Source: Lachnospiraceae bacterium
Lineage (GTDB): Bacteria; Bacillota; Clostridia; Lachnospirales; Lachnospiraceae
Reading direction: 5' to 3'
Assembly: GCA_017633935.1 (NCBI GenBank)
Contig: JAGBOJ010000039.1
Span: 1 to 63,060 of the forward strand
DNA length: 63,060 nucleotides
Of the stretch, positions 8,738 to 16,224 are shown one piece after another. Position 1 is the first letter of the stretch. Each line of letters starts with the position of its first letter. Position numbers and translations under genes: made by a program. The notes below the pieces were generated by a model. The model had not been told where the DNA came from. It worked only from the letters and a program-made list of their open reading frames with translations, and made no database searches.

Positions 8738-9259
8738 ATGGAAAAAAAAGGAATTATAAGGGAGGTGCTTGAGTGGATAGCCGTTATAGTAGTGGCTGTG
8801 GTGATCTCCCTTTCGGTAAATACATTTCTTATAGTTAATGCGACGGTACCGTCATCTTCAATGGAAACGACGATAATGGCGCATGACAGGATCATCGGAA
8901 ACAGGCTTACCTACAGATTTAAGGACCCCGCCCGGGGGGATATAATCATATTTAAGAATCCCGATGATGAAAGCGTGCTGTATATAAAGAGGCTTATCGG
9001 ATTGCCGGGAGATGTGGTCGAGGTGTATGACAACACTGTTTTTATAAACGGAGAGGCGCTCGATGAGCCGTATCTGAATGTGGAGACTCTTGGGGAGTTC
9101 GGGCCCTACTATGTTCCTGACGGGGCGTATTTTATGATGGGAGACAACCGTAACGATTCGGCTGATTCAAGGTACTGGAACAATACTTTTCTGTACAGGG
9201 ACGGGATCGTCGGAAAGGCGGTATTCAGATACTGGCCCAAATTTTCAAAGCTGAAATAA
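8738..9259 (+). CDS. lepB: Signal peptidase I
   Basis: Membrane serine protease that removes Sec/Tat signal peptides at the outer membrane face. It has one N-terminal transmembrane helix (about residues 10-30), then the Ser nucleophile in VPSSSMETT and the general-base Lys in YIKRLIGLPGD. The closing signature is MMGDNRNDSADSRYW. The length (173-174 aa) is typical for Gram-positive SipS-type enzymes. Two ATGs are adjacent (8735, 8738) and the second has better spacing from CGGAGG at 8728-8733. A stronger AGGAGG at 8691-8696 has no usable start codon after it in this frame. Confidence 0.93.
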   Translation: MEKKGIIREVLEWIAVIVVAVVISLSVNTFLIVNATVPSSSMETTIMAHDRIIGNRLTYRFKDPARGDIIIFKNPDDESVLYIKRLIGLPGDVVEVYDNTVFINGEALDEPYLNVETLGEFGPYYVPDGAYFMMGDNRNDSADSRYWNNTFLYRDGIVGKAVFRYWPKFSKLK

Positions 9260-9297
9260 GCGGGTTCATTTGTGAAAAGATCCTAAGGAGGAAAAAG

Positions 9298-10488
9298 ATG
9301 ATAGCCGAAAAAATGCAGGGACTTGTGGATAATAATTCCGTTATCAGACAGATGTTTGAAGAAGGTCTTAAAATGGCGGAGGAATTCGGAAAAGAGAATG
9401 TATACGATTTTTCCCTCGGAAATCCCAATGTACCGGCTCCTGAAAAAGTAAAGGAGACCATAAAAAGACTTGCGGAGGAAGAGGACCCGGTTGCGCTGCA
9501 CGGATATATGAGCAACGCGGGCTTTCCGGATGTAAGGAAAAAGGTGGCACAGTCGCTTAATAAGCGTTTCGGAACCTCATTTCACGAAAACAACATAATG
9601 ATGACGGTGGGTGCCGCGGGTGGCTTAAACTGCGCGTTAAAGGCATTGATAGATCCCGGGGATGAGATACTTACCTTTGCCCCCTTCTTTCTTGAATATA
9701 AAAACTATGCGGCAAATTTTGACGGAAAGCTCATCGCTGTAAGACCGGATACAGCTACGTTCCAGCCCGACTTTGAGGACTTTGAGGCAAAGATCACAAA
9801 AAGGACGAAGGCGGTAATAATAAATAATCCGAATAATCCCACGGGGGTTATCTATTCTGAAGAAACGATAAAAAGGATAGCCTCAATACTTGAAAAAAAG
9901 CAGAAGGAATTCGGCACTGTAATATTCATCATTTCGGATGAGCCGTACAGGGAGCTTGTTTATACCGGGGCGCAGGTGCCCTATATCACAAGGTACTACA
10001 GGAATACGATAGTGGGATATTCATTCAGTAAGACACTCAGTCTTCCGGGTGAGAGGATCGGATATCTTGTGATACCGGATGAGGCGGAGGAAAGTGAGAG
10101 GCTTTTTCAGGCGGTAACGATCGCAAACCGCGTGCTCGGATTTGTAAACGCCCCTTCACTTATGCAGAAGGTGGTAGCGGAATGCCTTGAAGAAAAGGCC
10201 GATACCGGATATTACGCAAAAAACAGGGATGTGCTCTATGATGCACTGCAAAAATACGGCTTTGGCTGCATAAAGCCGGAGGGCGCATTTTACATGTTCA
10301 TAAAATCACCGACAGAGGATGAAAGGGAATTTGTGACGGCGGCAAAAAAGCATCATATACTGTTGGTGCCGGGAAGCTCATTTATGTGCTCCGGTTTTGT
10401 GAGGCTGGCATATTGTGTTGCCTATGAGACCTGCGTTAATTCGCTTCCGGGATTTGAAGCGCTTGCAAAGGAATACAGTCTGATATGA
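9298..10488 (+). CDS. Class I/II PLP-dependent aminotransferase
   Basis: Cytoplasmic aminotransferase of the AspC/AAT fold I family. The 396 residues include NNPNNPTGVIY, the SDEPYRELVY pocket and the PLP-lysine motif SFSKTLSLPGERIGY (Lys near residue 245), all in expected order. Substrate specificity cannot be read from sequence; aspartate or aromatic amino acids are both plausible. The stop overlaps the start of hisC (ATGA), and AAGGAGG precedes the ATG. Confidence 0.88.
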   Translation: MIAEKMQGLVDNNSVIRQMFEEGLKMAEEFGKENVYDFSLGNPNVPAPEKVKETIKRLAEEEDPVALHGYMSNAGFPDVRKKVAQSLNKRFGTSFHENNIMMTVGAAGGLNCALKALIDPGDEILTFAPFFLEYKNYAANFDGKLIAVRPDTATFQPDFEDFEAKITKRTKAVIINNPNNPTGVIYSEETIKRIASILEKKQKEFGTVIFIISDEPYRELVYTGAQVPYITRYYRNTIVGYSFSKTLSLPGERIGYLVIPDEAEESERLFQAVTIANRVLGFVNAPSLMQKVVAECLEEKADTGYYAKNRDVLYDALQKYGFGCIKPEGAFYMFIKSPTEDEREFVTAAKKHHILLVPGSSFMCSGFVRLAYCVAYETCVNSLPGFEALAKEYSLI

Positions 10489-11537
10489 GTTTTGAGGATA
10501 ATATAAGAAGGGTAGTCCCTTATACACCGGGAGAGCAGCCCGAAAGGAAAGTGATAAAGCTGAATACCAATGAGTGTCCGTATCCGCCCTCGCCGAAGGC
10601 GGCCGAATGCTTACGAACCCTTAATACGGATTCCTTAAGACTGTATCCCGAGGCAGCCTGTCAGACGCTTGTAAAGGCCATCGGAAAATATTACGGGGTG
10701 GATGAAGAATGTATTTTTGCCGGGGTCGGATCGGATGATGTGCTCTCAATGTGTTTCCTTACATACTTTGCAGGGAAAAAGCCTGTGATATTTCCTGACA
10801 TCACATATTCTTTTTATGATGTGTGGGCTTCGGTCTACGGTATACCCTATGAGACGATCCCTCTTGATGAGGACTTTAATATAAGGATTGAGGATTATAA
10901 AAGGGAAAACGGAGGGGTGGTCATAGCAAATCCGAATGCTCCGACCGGAGTGGCGCTTGACCTTGATCAGATAGAGGAGATAGTAAAAGCCAATCGGGAA
11001 AGCGTGGTCATAGTGGATGAGGCTTATATAGATTTCGGCTCGCAGACGGCTCTGCCTCTTATAAATAAATACGAAAATGTGATAGTCGTGCGTACCATGT
11101 CAAAATCACGGGCCCTTGCCGGAATGAGGATAGGCTATGCATTTGCCTGCAGGAAGCTTATAGGATATCTGAATGATGTGAAATATTCGGTGAATTCCTA
11201 TACGATGAATACGCCTTCCATTTTGACGGGAAAGGCCGCGATAGAGGATGATGAGTATTTTAAGGAAATAACATCAAAGGTGATCGCAACAAGAAAACAT
11301 ACCGAAGAGGAGCTTAGGTCAATGGGCTTTAAGCTGAACACATCCTCGGCTAATTTTGTGTTTGCAAAGCCCCCTTCGGGATATGAGGCAAAAGAAGTAT
11401 TTGAGGAATTAAAAAAACGTGACATTTATGTGAGGCATTTTAATAAGGACAGGATAGCCGGATACTTAAGGATTTCAATAGGAACCGATGAGGAAATGGA
11501 TGCGCTTATCGCAGCGTTAAAGGAGATCATAGTATGA
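10485..11537 (+). CDS. hisC: Histidinol-phosphate aminotransferase-like enzyme
   Basis: PLP enzyme of the HisC/Cobyric-acid decarboxylase-like branch. It shows LNTNECPYPPSP at the N-terminus, ANPNAPTGVAL, VVDEAYIDFG and the Schiff-base motif TMSKSRALAGMRIGYA with Lys near residue 206. In histidine synthesis it converts imidazole-acetol phosphate to histidinol phosphate. The rest of the his operon is not beside it, though hisH and hisF lie 15 kb downstream. It overlaps the preceding aminotransferase and the following membrane protein gene by ATGA, so the three are co-translated. Confidence 0.85.
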   Translation: MSFEDNIRRVVPYTPGEQPERKVIKLNTNECPYPPSPKAAECLRTLNTDSLRLYPEAACQTLVKAIGKYYGVDEECIFAGVGSDDVLSMCFLTYFAGKKPVIFPDITYSFYDVWASVYGIPYETIPLDEDFNIRIEDYKRENGGVVIANPNAPTGVALDLDQIEEIVKANRESVVIVDEAYIDFGSQTALPLINKYENVIVVRTMSKSRALAGMRIGYAFACRKLIGYLNDVKYSVNSYTMNTPSILTGKAAIEDDEYFKEITSKVIATRKHTEEELRSMGFKLNTSSANFVFAKPPSGYEAKEVFEELKKRDIYVRHFNKDRIAGYLRISIGTDEEMDALIAALKEIIV

Positions 11538-12022
11538 ACACGCTCACAAAATATCTTTTTATCTTTTTTATATCGATGGTACCGCTCATAGAGCTTAGAG
11601 GCGCTATTCCTTTTGCGGTGGGAATGGGACTTCCCCTGATACAGTCATATATTGTCTGTATAATAGGAAATATGCTTCCGGTGCCGGTAATATATTTCTT
11701 TGCAAGAAAAGTGCTTGAGTGGGGAAAGGACAAGAAATATATAGGAAGGTTCTTTTCCTTCTGCCTTGAAAAGGGCAATAAGGGCGGTCAGAAGCTGCTT
11801 GAAAAAGCCGGTGACAAGGGAACATTTTTGGCACTGCTGCTGTTTGTGGGGATACCGATCCCCGGAACCGGAGCGTGGACGGGAACGCTGGCGGCTTCCA
11901 TACTTAATATGGGATTTAAAAAGAGCGTTGCAGCCGTGATGCTCGGCGTACTTCTTGCTGGGATCATCATGCTTGTGGCAAGTGCGGCTGTTGCAGGCGG
12001 TTTTAATGCGATAGTAAATTAA
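11534..12022 (+). CDS. Small multi-drug export-type membrane protein (COG2426)
   Basis: A 162-residue integral membrane protein opening MNTLTKYLFIFFISMVPLIE. It has the conserved ELRGAIPFAVGMGLP, then PVPVIYFFARKVLEWG, and GIPIPGTGAWTGTLAAS. These match the Sm_multidrug_ex (COG2426) family, relatives of the SNARE-associated/DedA-type fold with re-entrant loops. The drug-export name is historical and the transport role unproven. It overlaps hisC by 4 bp. Confidence 0.85.
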   Translation: MNTLTKYLFIFFISMVPLIELRGAIPFAVGMGLPLIQSYIVCIIGNMLPVPVIYFFARKVLEWGKDKKYIGRFFSFCLEKGNKGGQKLLEKAGDKGTFLALLLFVGIPIPGTGAWTGTLAASILNMGFKKSVAAVMLGVLLAGIIMLVASAAVAGGFNAIVN

Positions 12023-12040
12023 GGAGCTGTGTAAAATAAA
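12020..12040. repeat. Dispersed intergenic motif TAAGGARYTGTGYRAAAATAA, copy 1
   Basis: TAAGGAGCTGTGTAAAATAA appears here. Close relatives are at 17841 (TAAGGAACTGTGCGAAAATA) and 22055 (TAAGGAGTTGTGCAAAAATA). All three sit in intergenic DNA upstream of plus-strand genes. The other two continue into a hairpin, while this copy lacks the second arm. Confidence 0.4.
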
Positions 12041-12102
12041 ATGCTACGGATGGATAAAGCTGACCGTAAGCCAATAAGATCATTAAACAGGAGGAACAGA
12101 TC

Positions 12103-12978
12103 ATGCAGGAGTATAAGCCGTTTAAAGAGGGAAAGGTGCGCGAGGTATATGACCTCGGAGATAATCTTATCATTGCAGCAACCGACAGGATATCGGCATT
12201 CGATGTGATACTTAAAAATACCGTGACGTCAAAGGGAGCGATACTTACCGGGATGTCAAAATTCTGGTTCGATTATACAAAGGATGTGGTAAAGAACCAT
12301 ATGATCTCGACAGATGTTAACGATATGCCGGAATATTTCAGAAACGACAGGTTCAGGGGACGGGCAATGCTCTGCAAAAAGCTTACGATGCTTCCGATAG
12401 AGTGCATAGTAAGGGGTTATATCACAGGCTCGGGCTGGGCATCCTACCAAAAGACCGGAGAGGTATGCGGCATAAGGCTTGCGGAGGGATTAAAGGAATC
12501 CGATAAGCTTCCCGAGGCGATATATACACCGAGTACAAAGGCTGAGATCGGGGAGCACGACGAAAATATATCGTATGAAAAAAGTATAGACGTGCTTGAA
12601 AGGGAATTTCCGGGAAAAGGAGAGGAGTATGCCGTAAAGATCAGGGATTATACTCTTAAGCTTTATAATAAATGCGCTGATTATGCGCTGACAAAGGGGA
12701 TAATCATTGCCGACACCAAGTTTGAATTCGGACTGGATGAAAACGGGGAGGTGGTGCTTGGGGATGAAATGCTTACCCCTGACAGCTCAAGGTTCTGGCC
12801 GCTTGACGGTTATGTGAGCGGAAAAAGCCAGCCTTCATATGATAAGCAGTATGTAAGGGATTACTTAAAGGCTCATCCCGAAAGTGACTACGATCTTCCG
12901 GGGGAGGTTATTGACAGGACCGTTGACAAGTATAAGGAAGCGTATCTGAGGCTGACAGGATCGGAATTTAAGTCCTAA
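12103..12978 (+). CDS. purC: Phosphoribosylaminoimidazole-succinocarboxamide synthase
   Basis: De novo purine step that joins aspartate to CAIR to give SAICAR, using ATP. The 291-residue product is the longer SAICAR synthetase form. It opens FKEGKVREVYDLGDN and has ATDRISAFDVIL, LPIECIVRGYITGSGW and the LGDEMLTPDSSRFWP block. AGGAGGA precedes the ATG. It is followed by a strong hairpin terminator, so it ends its transcript. Other purine genes (IMP cyclohydrolase, AICAR transformylase) lie at 29-31 kb. Confidence 0.95.
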   Translation: MQEYKPFKEGKVREVYDLGDNLIIAATDRISAFDVILKNTVTSKGAILTGMSKFWFDYTKDVVKNHMISTDVNDMPEYFRNDRFRGRAMLCKKLTMLPIECIVRGYITGSGWASYQKTGEVCGIRLAEGLKESDKLPEAIYTPSTKAEIGEHDENISYEKSIDVLEREFPGKGEEYAVKIRDYTLKLYNKCADYALTKGIIIADTKFEFGLDENGEVVLGDEMLTPDSSRFWPLDGYVSGKSQPSYDKQYVRDYLKAHPESDYDLPGEVIDRTVDKYKEAYLRLTGSEFKS

Positions 12979-12986
12979 AAATGCAG

Positions 12987-13030
12987 TGGCAGGATCTTTT
13001 GGAAAAGTTTTCAAAAAGTCCTGCCATTTT
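12987..13030 (+). terminator. Intrinsic terminator of purC
   Basis: TGGCAGGA at 12987-12994 pairs with TCCTGCCA at 13019-13026, followed by TTTTA. The loop also contains GAAAAGTTTTC, which can form an inner stem. Confidence 0.8.
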
Positions 13031-13092
13031 ATGGTATATGCCGTATATATATACATAAAGATCAAAAAACCACAAGATATTGAAAAAAAAGA

Positions 13093-13189
13093 TTGCCATA
13101 ATGAAAAAACATTCGTATAAATATATAGAGGATGAAAAAATAAAAAAACTTTCAAAATAATTGCCATATGCGGAATTCGTTCGTATAAA
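13093..13189 (+). promoter_or_regulatory. Twin promoters of the double-glycine peptide cluster
   Basis: Two promoters of the same design lie 68 bp apart. The first is TTGCCA (13093-13098), a 17-bp spacer, then TATAAA (13116-13121). The second is TTGCCA (13161-13166), 17 bp, then TATAAA (13184-13189). The two share TTGCCATA at the left and TTCGTATAAA at the right but differ in the spacer, which suggests selection on both boxes, including the CGT just before the -10. Both point at the gene starting at 13224. Confidence 0.65.
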
Positions 13190-13223
13190 CAATTGAAGGA
13201 CAAATAATAAGGAGGAAAAAAAG

Positions 13224-13481
13224 ATGAGTGAAATGGAAAAAAACATTAATAAGCTTAATGATGATGAACTTGACGGAGTAGCAGGCGGAGTTATCTTTAA
13301 TGCATCGGGGATAATCGGAGCCGATAAGGATAATCCGTGGGAGGTTCTTGATGACAGAAACGGAAACACTCTCGGAAGATTCAAGAGCAGGGATGAAGCA
13401 CTGGCGGCTGCCGGACGCCTCGGTCAGAACCACATGGAAGTGAACTGGGATCAGGTGCTCCAGCTTAGAGGCCAGAAGTAA
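13224..13481 (+). CDS. Double-glycine leader peptide 1 (bacteriocin-type signal)
   Basis: An 85-residue protein whose N-terminus reads INKLNDDELDGVAGGV, the class II bacteriocin/Nif11-like leader with the expected Leu/Asp/Glu pattern and a Gly-Gly cleavage site near residue 22. The mature part would be about 62 residues, without cysteine, rich in Asp, Arg and Gly, with a single Trp pair. AAGGAGGAAAAAAAG precedes the ATG. No C39-peptidase exporter, modifying enzyme or immunity gene is adjacent. The leader is recognised; the function of the core is unknown. Confidence 0.7.
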   Translation: MSEMEKNINKLNDDELDGVAGGVIFNASGIIGADKDNPWEVLDDRNGNTLGRFKSRDEALAAAGRLGQNHMEVNWDQVLQLRGQK

Positions 13482-13496
13482 ATTCAGGAGGATGCA

Positions 13497-13760
13497 ATGG
13501 AAATAAATAACAGATTATCGGATGAAGAGCTTGATCAGGTTTCCGGAGGCGTGAGCAGATATTCGGTATATGACCTTAAGAAGGCCGGAGTAAGTGTCTC
13601 AACGAGCGGGGGGAAGACAACCTATTCCACTATACTTTCCACCGGAAAGAAAATAGATATCAGCGAGAGCGTTGCTTCCAGCATAGCGGACTGCTACAAG
13701 CTCTCAGGAGGAGCAAGGCTTACAGACCAGCAGATAAACGATCTGATAGCGCAGAGCTGA
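13497..13760 (+). CDS. Double-glycine leader peptide 2
   Basis: An 87-residue protein, MEINNRLSDEELDQVSGGV, giving a clean Gly-Gly leader of 18 residues and a mature part of about 69 residues. The core is Ser/Thr-rich with one cysteine (IADCYKLSGG) and ends LTDQQINDLIAQS. It is not similar to the core of its neighbours, so the genes share a leader but not a product. CAGGAGG lies upstream, 15 bp after the previous stop. Confidence 0.7.
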   Translation: MEINNRLSDEELDQVSGGVSRYSVYDLKKAGVSVSTSGGKTTYSTILSTGKKIDISESVASSIADCYKLSGGARLTDQQINDLIAQS

Positions 13761-13818
13761 CAGGTGGTTTACATAAAAAAAGAATCTTAAAAATTCATTT
13801 TCAAAGGAGGAACTAAAA

Positions 13819-14088
13819 ATGAGTGAAGTAAACAAGCTTAATGATGACCAGCTTAATGCGGTTAGCGGCGGAGCAGGTAAGACAAAGTACGGCTATCCCT
13901 ATGATGATGCGGGAAATGTAACCTACACCGACAAGACCGGACAGTCGCTCAGGATCAATGCGGCAGACTGGAAGTGGCTCCTCAGCCAGTATAACGGCAA
14001 CCTTAACGATCCCGAGTATTATCTCTCGACCGTACCTGCAAAGGACCTTAATGTAATACTTGATGATCATCACGCAGGCAAAAGGTAA
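13819..14088 (+). CDS. Double-glycine leader peptide 3
   Basis: An 89-residue protein, MSEVNKLNDDQLNAVSGGA, with a Gly-Gly leader of about 19 residues. The mature part is about 70 residues, has no cysteine and is rich in Tyr, Trp, Asn and Asp (YGYPYDDAGN, WKWLLSQYNG). AAAGGAGGAAC lies upstream. Its leader is closest to that of peptide 1 (LNDDELDGVAGG). A strong terminator follows, closing a three-gene unit. Target and export route are unknown. Confidence 0.7.
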   Translation: MSEVNKLNDDQLNAVSGGAGKTKYGYPYDDAGNVTYTDKTGQSLRINAADWKWLLSQYNGNLNDPEYYLSTVPAKDLNVILDDHHAGKR

Positions 14089-14103
14089 ATAATGCTTAAA
14101 GCA

Positions 14104-14154
14104 CCGGCGCAGACAGGGATGATAAGTTCCTCCCTTTCTGCGTCGGATTTTTTT
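14104..14154 (+). terminator. Intrinsic terminator of the peptide cluster
   Basis: CCGGCGCAGA and AGGGA pair with TCCCT and TCTGCGTCGG, followed by ATTTTTTT at 14147-14154. Confidence 0.85.
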
Positions 14155-14156
14155 GC

Positions 14157-14185
14157 TTGAAAGAAGAGCGGTTCTATAGTATAAT
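14157..14185 (+). promoter_or_regulatory. Strong sigma-A type promoter with no gene directly behind it
   Basis: TTGAAA (14157-14162), 17-bp spacer, TATAAT (14180-14185) with TAG before the -10. It starts right after the peptide-cluster terminator and would begin a transcript near 14192, about 265 bp before the recA start codon and upstream of the separate recA promoter. Confidence 0.6.
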
Positions 14186-14191
14186 CCGTTT

Positions 14192-14350
14192 TGATCCGAT
14201 CGTGAAGGACTTGAATTCTTTTAATTCGCGGGTATCACCGCAGAAATCCTTTTAATCATCAATGAGTAAGCGCCTTAAAAAGAGACATTTTTATTGCGTA
14301 TGGCCGGATGTTCATCTCTTAGGCGGGAACACACAAAACGAAAGGAGGGA
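14192..14350 (+). ncRNA. Candidate structured RNA or long recA leader
   Basis: No reading frame of note is seen. Downstream of the promoter at 14157 the sequence can fold as AAGGA against TCCTT enclosing two small hairpins (GAATT/AATTC and GCGG/CCGC), followed by a longer arm CGCCTTAAAAAGAGA against TCTCTTAGGCG. A ribosome-binding-like AAAGGAGGG follows at about 14341. This could be an independent small RNA or an extended 5' leader of recA. I do not recognise it as a known riboswitch class. The folding is by eye only. Confidence 0.3.
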
Positions 14351-14369
14351 AGATATTGTATTTTTGGTG

Positions 14370-14422
14370 TTGACAACACATTTATTTTAAGATACTATAA
14401 ACGATATCAGAACAACTGTTCG
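14370..14422 (+). promoter_or_regulatory. recA promoter with LexA (DinR) box
   Basis: -35 TTGACA at 14370-14375, 17-bp spacer, -10 TACTAT at 14393-14398. AGAACAACTGTTCG at 14409-14422 fits the Gram-positive SOS box CGAAC-N4-GTTC on the reverse strand and overlaps the expected start site, where bound LexA would block transcription. Confidence 0.75.
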
Positions 14423-14457
14423 ATTTATCAGCAGTGATTAAGAATGGAGAGATCAAA

Positions 14458-15519
14458 ATGGATAATTCTGAAAAAGTAAAAGCATTGGATGTTGCAATAT
14501 CACAGATTGAAAAGCAGTTCGGCAAGGGCGCGGTGATGAAGCTGGGTGAAAGCGTAGCCGATATGAGCATAGGAGCGATCCCCACAGGGTCCTTAAGTCT
14601 CGATATAGCTCTCGGTATAGGCGGGATTCCGAAGGGCAGGATAGTGGAAATATACGGTTCGGAATCCTCCGGTAAGACGACTCTTACGCTTCATATGATA
14701 GCCGAAGCCCAGAAGATGGGAGGCATAGCGGGCTTCATAGATGCCGAGCATGCCCTTGATCCCGAATATGCCGCAAATATAGGTGTGGATATAGACAATT
14801 TATATATTTCACAGCCGGATTCGGGAGAGCAGGCTCTTGAGATAGCCGAGACGATGGTACGCTCCGGAGCGATAGATATAGTTGTGATAGACTCGGTAGC
14901 AGCACTTGTGTCCAAGGACGAGATTGACGGAAACATGGGCGATTCCCATATGGGACTCCAGGCGCGTCTAATGTCCCAGGCATTAAGAAAGCTTACGGGC
15001 ATCATAAACAAGACAAACTGTACGGTTGTATTTATAAACCAGCTCCGTGAAAAGATCGGAGTCATGTTCGGAAACCCCGAGACCACCACGGGTGGAAACG
15101 CCCTTAAGTTTTATGCGTCTGTCAGGATGGATGTGCGCAGGATTGACAAGATCCAGCAGGCCGGACAGGTGGTCGGAAACAGGACGAGGGTAAAGGTTGT
15201 TAAGAATAAGGTGGCACCGCCGTTTAAGCAGGCGGAATTCGATATAATGTACGGGAAGGGCATATCGTCAAGCGGAGATCTTGTGGATCTTGCGGCAAAT
15301 ATCGACATCATTAACAAAAGCGGCGCATGGTATGCCTATAATAACGAAAAGATCGGACAGGGCAGGGAAAATGCCAAGCAGTTCCTTGAGGATAATCCCC
15401 TGATCCTTGCCGAAATCGACCGGAAGGTAAGACAGCATTACGGACTTATCGATGCCGAGCCTGAAACGGAGGAAAAGGGCAAAAAGAAGGCTGATAAGAA
15501 GGATGAGGAGAATACTTAA
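14458..15519 (+). CDS. recA: Recombinase RecA
   Basis: DNA strand-exchange ATPase that forms filaments on single-stranded DNA and triggers LexA self-cleavage. The 353-residue product has Walker [12 protein letters not shown], Walker [11 protein letters not shown], the L2 loop region [17 protein letters not shown] and a Lys/Glu-rich C-terminal tail. The ATG at 14458 is preceded by GGAGAG; an upstream in-frame start would add MIKNGEIK, which is not family-like. A LexA box in the promoter indicates SOS control, and recX follows by 5 bp. Confidence 0.98.
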   Translation: MDNSEKVKALDVAISQIEKQFGKGAVMKLGESVADMSIGAIPTGSLSLDIALGIGGIPKGRIVEIYGSESSGKTTLTLHMIAEAQKMGGIAGFIDAEHALDPEYAANIGVDIDNLYISQPDSGEQALEIAETMVRSGAIDIVVIDSVAALVSKDEIDGNMGDSHMGLQARLMSQALRKLTGIINKTNCTVVFINQLREKIGVMFGNPETTTGGNALKFYASVRMDVRRIDKIQQAGQVVGNRTRVKVVKNKVAPPFKQAEFDIMYGKGISSSGDLVDLAANIDIINKSGAWYAYNNEKIGQGRENAKQFLEDNPLILAEIDRKVRQHYGLIDAEPETEEKGKKKADKKDEENT

Positions 15520-15524
15520 GGATA

Positions 15525-16130
15525 ATGCTCGTCTATAAGCTTGAAGATTACAACAGATCAAGGGTAAAGGTATACTTTGATGAAGACCGTCCGGCTTTTG
15601 TGCTTTATAAAAAGGAGATAGAACGATACGGCATTAAACAGGGCGGAGAATTAAGCGACGATACATATGAGACGATAATCACGGAAGTCCTTAAAAAACG
15701 TGCCATATCCCGTATGCTCTATCTTCTCGATTCCGGAGGCAGGACTGAAAGCCAGGTCAGGAAAAAGCTCTCGGACGGCTTTTATCCGAAAGAAGCGATC
15801 GATGCGGCCATAGACTACGGACTCGGCAGGCATTATATAGATGACGGGTATTACGCCCGAAATTTTGCGGAAAACAGGACTAAGAACAAATCAAGGCTCA
15901 AGGTGAAGCAGGAGCTTTTGCAGAGAGGGATAGACCCGGAAATTATCGACAATACCTTTCAAAATCTGGAAAATGATGAGAAGGATACGATAGAAAGGCT
16001 TATATTAAAAAAGTATCCCGATGTATCGCAAATCGAAAAAGAGAATGAACAGAAGCTGATAAGGAGCCTGATGCTCAAGGGCTTCAGATATGATGACGTA
16101 CACGAAGTAATGTTGAGGCTATTGACATAA
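15525..16130 (+). CDS. recX: Regulatory protein RecX
   Basis: Small helical protein that binds RecA filaments and limits their growth. The 201 residues show three-helix repeats typical of RecX: RAISRMLYLLDSGGRTESQV, then IDDGYYARNFAENRTK and IDPEIIDNTFQ. It follows recA by 5 bp, so it is induced together with it. Confidence 0.9.
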   Translation: MLVYKLEDYNRSRVKVYFDEDRPAFVLYKKEIERYGIKQGGELSDDTYETIITEVLKKRAISRMLYLLDSGGRTESQVRKKLSDGFYPKEAIDAAIDYGLGRHYIDDGYYARNFAENRTKNKSRLKVKQELLQRGIDPEIIDNTFQNLENDEKDTIERLILKKYPDVSQIEKENEQKLIRSLMLKGFRYDDVHEVMLRLLT

Positions 16131-16224
16131 TATCGAAATCGGTTTAGAATTAAAAAGTTGTATTTTGGGTTGGTTTGTTATTCGGAATACGATAAAAGCT
16201 TAATATAGGAGGTACTTCTGTACA

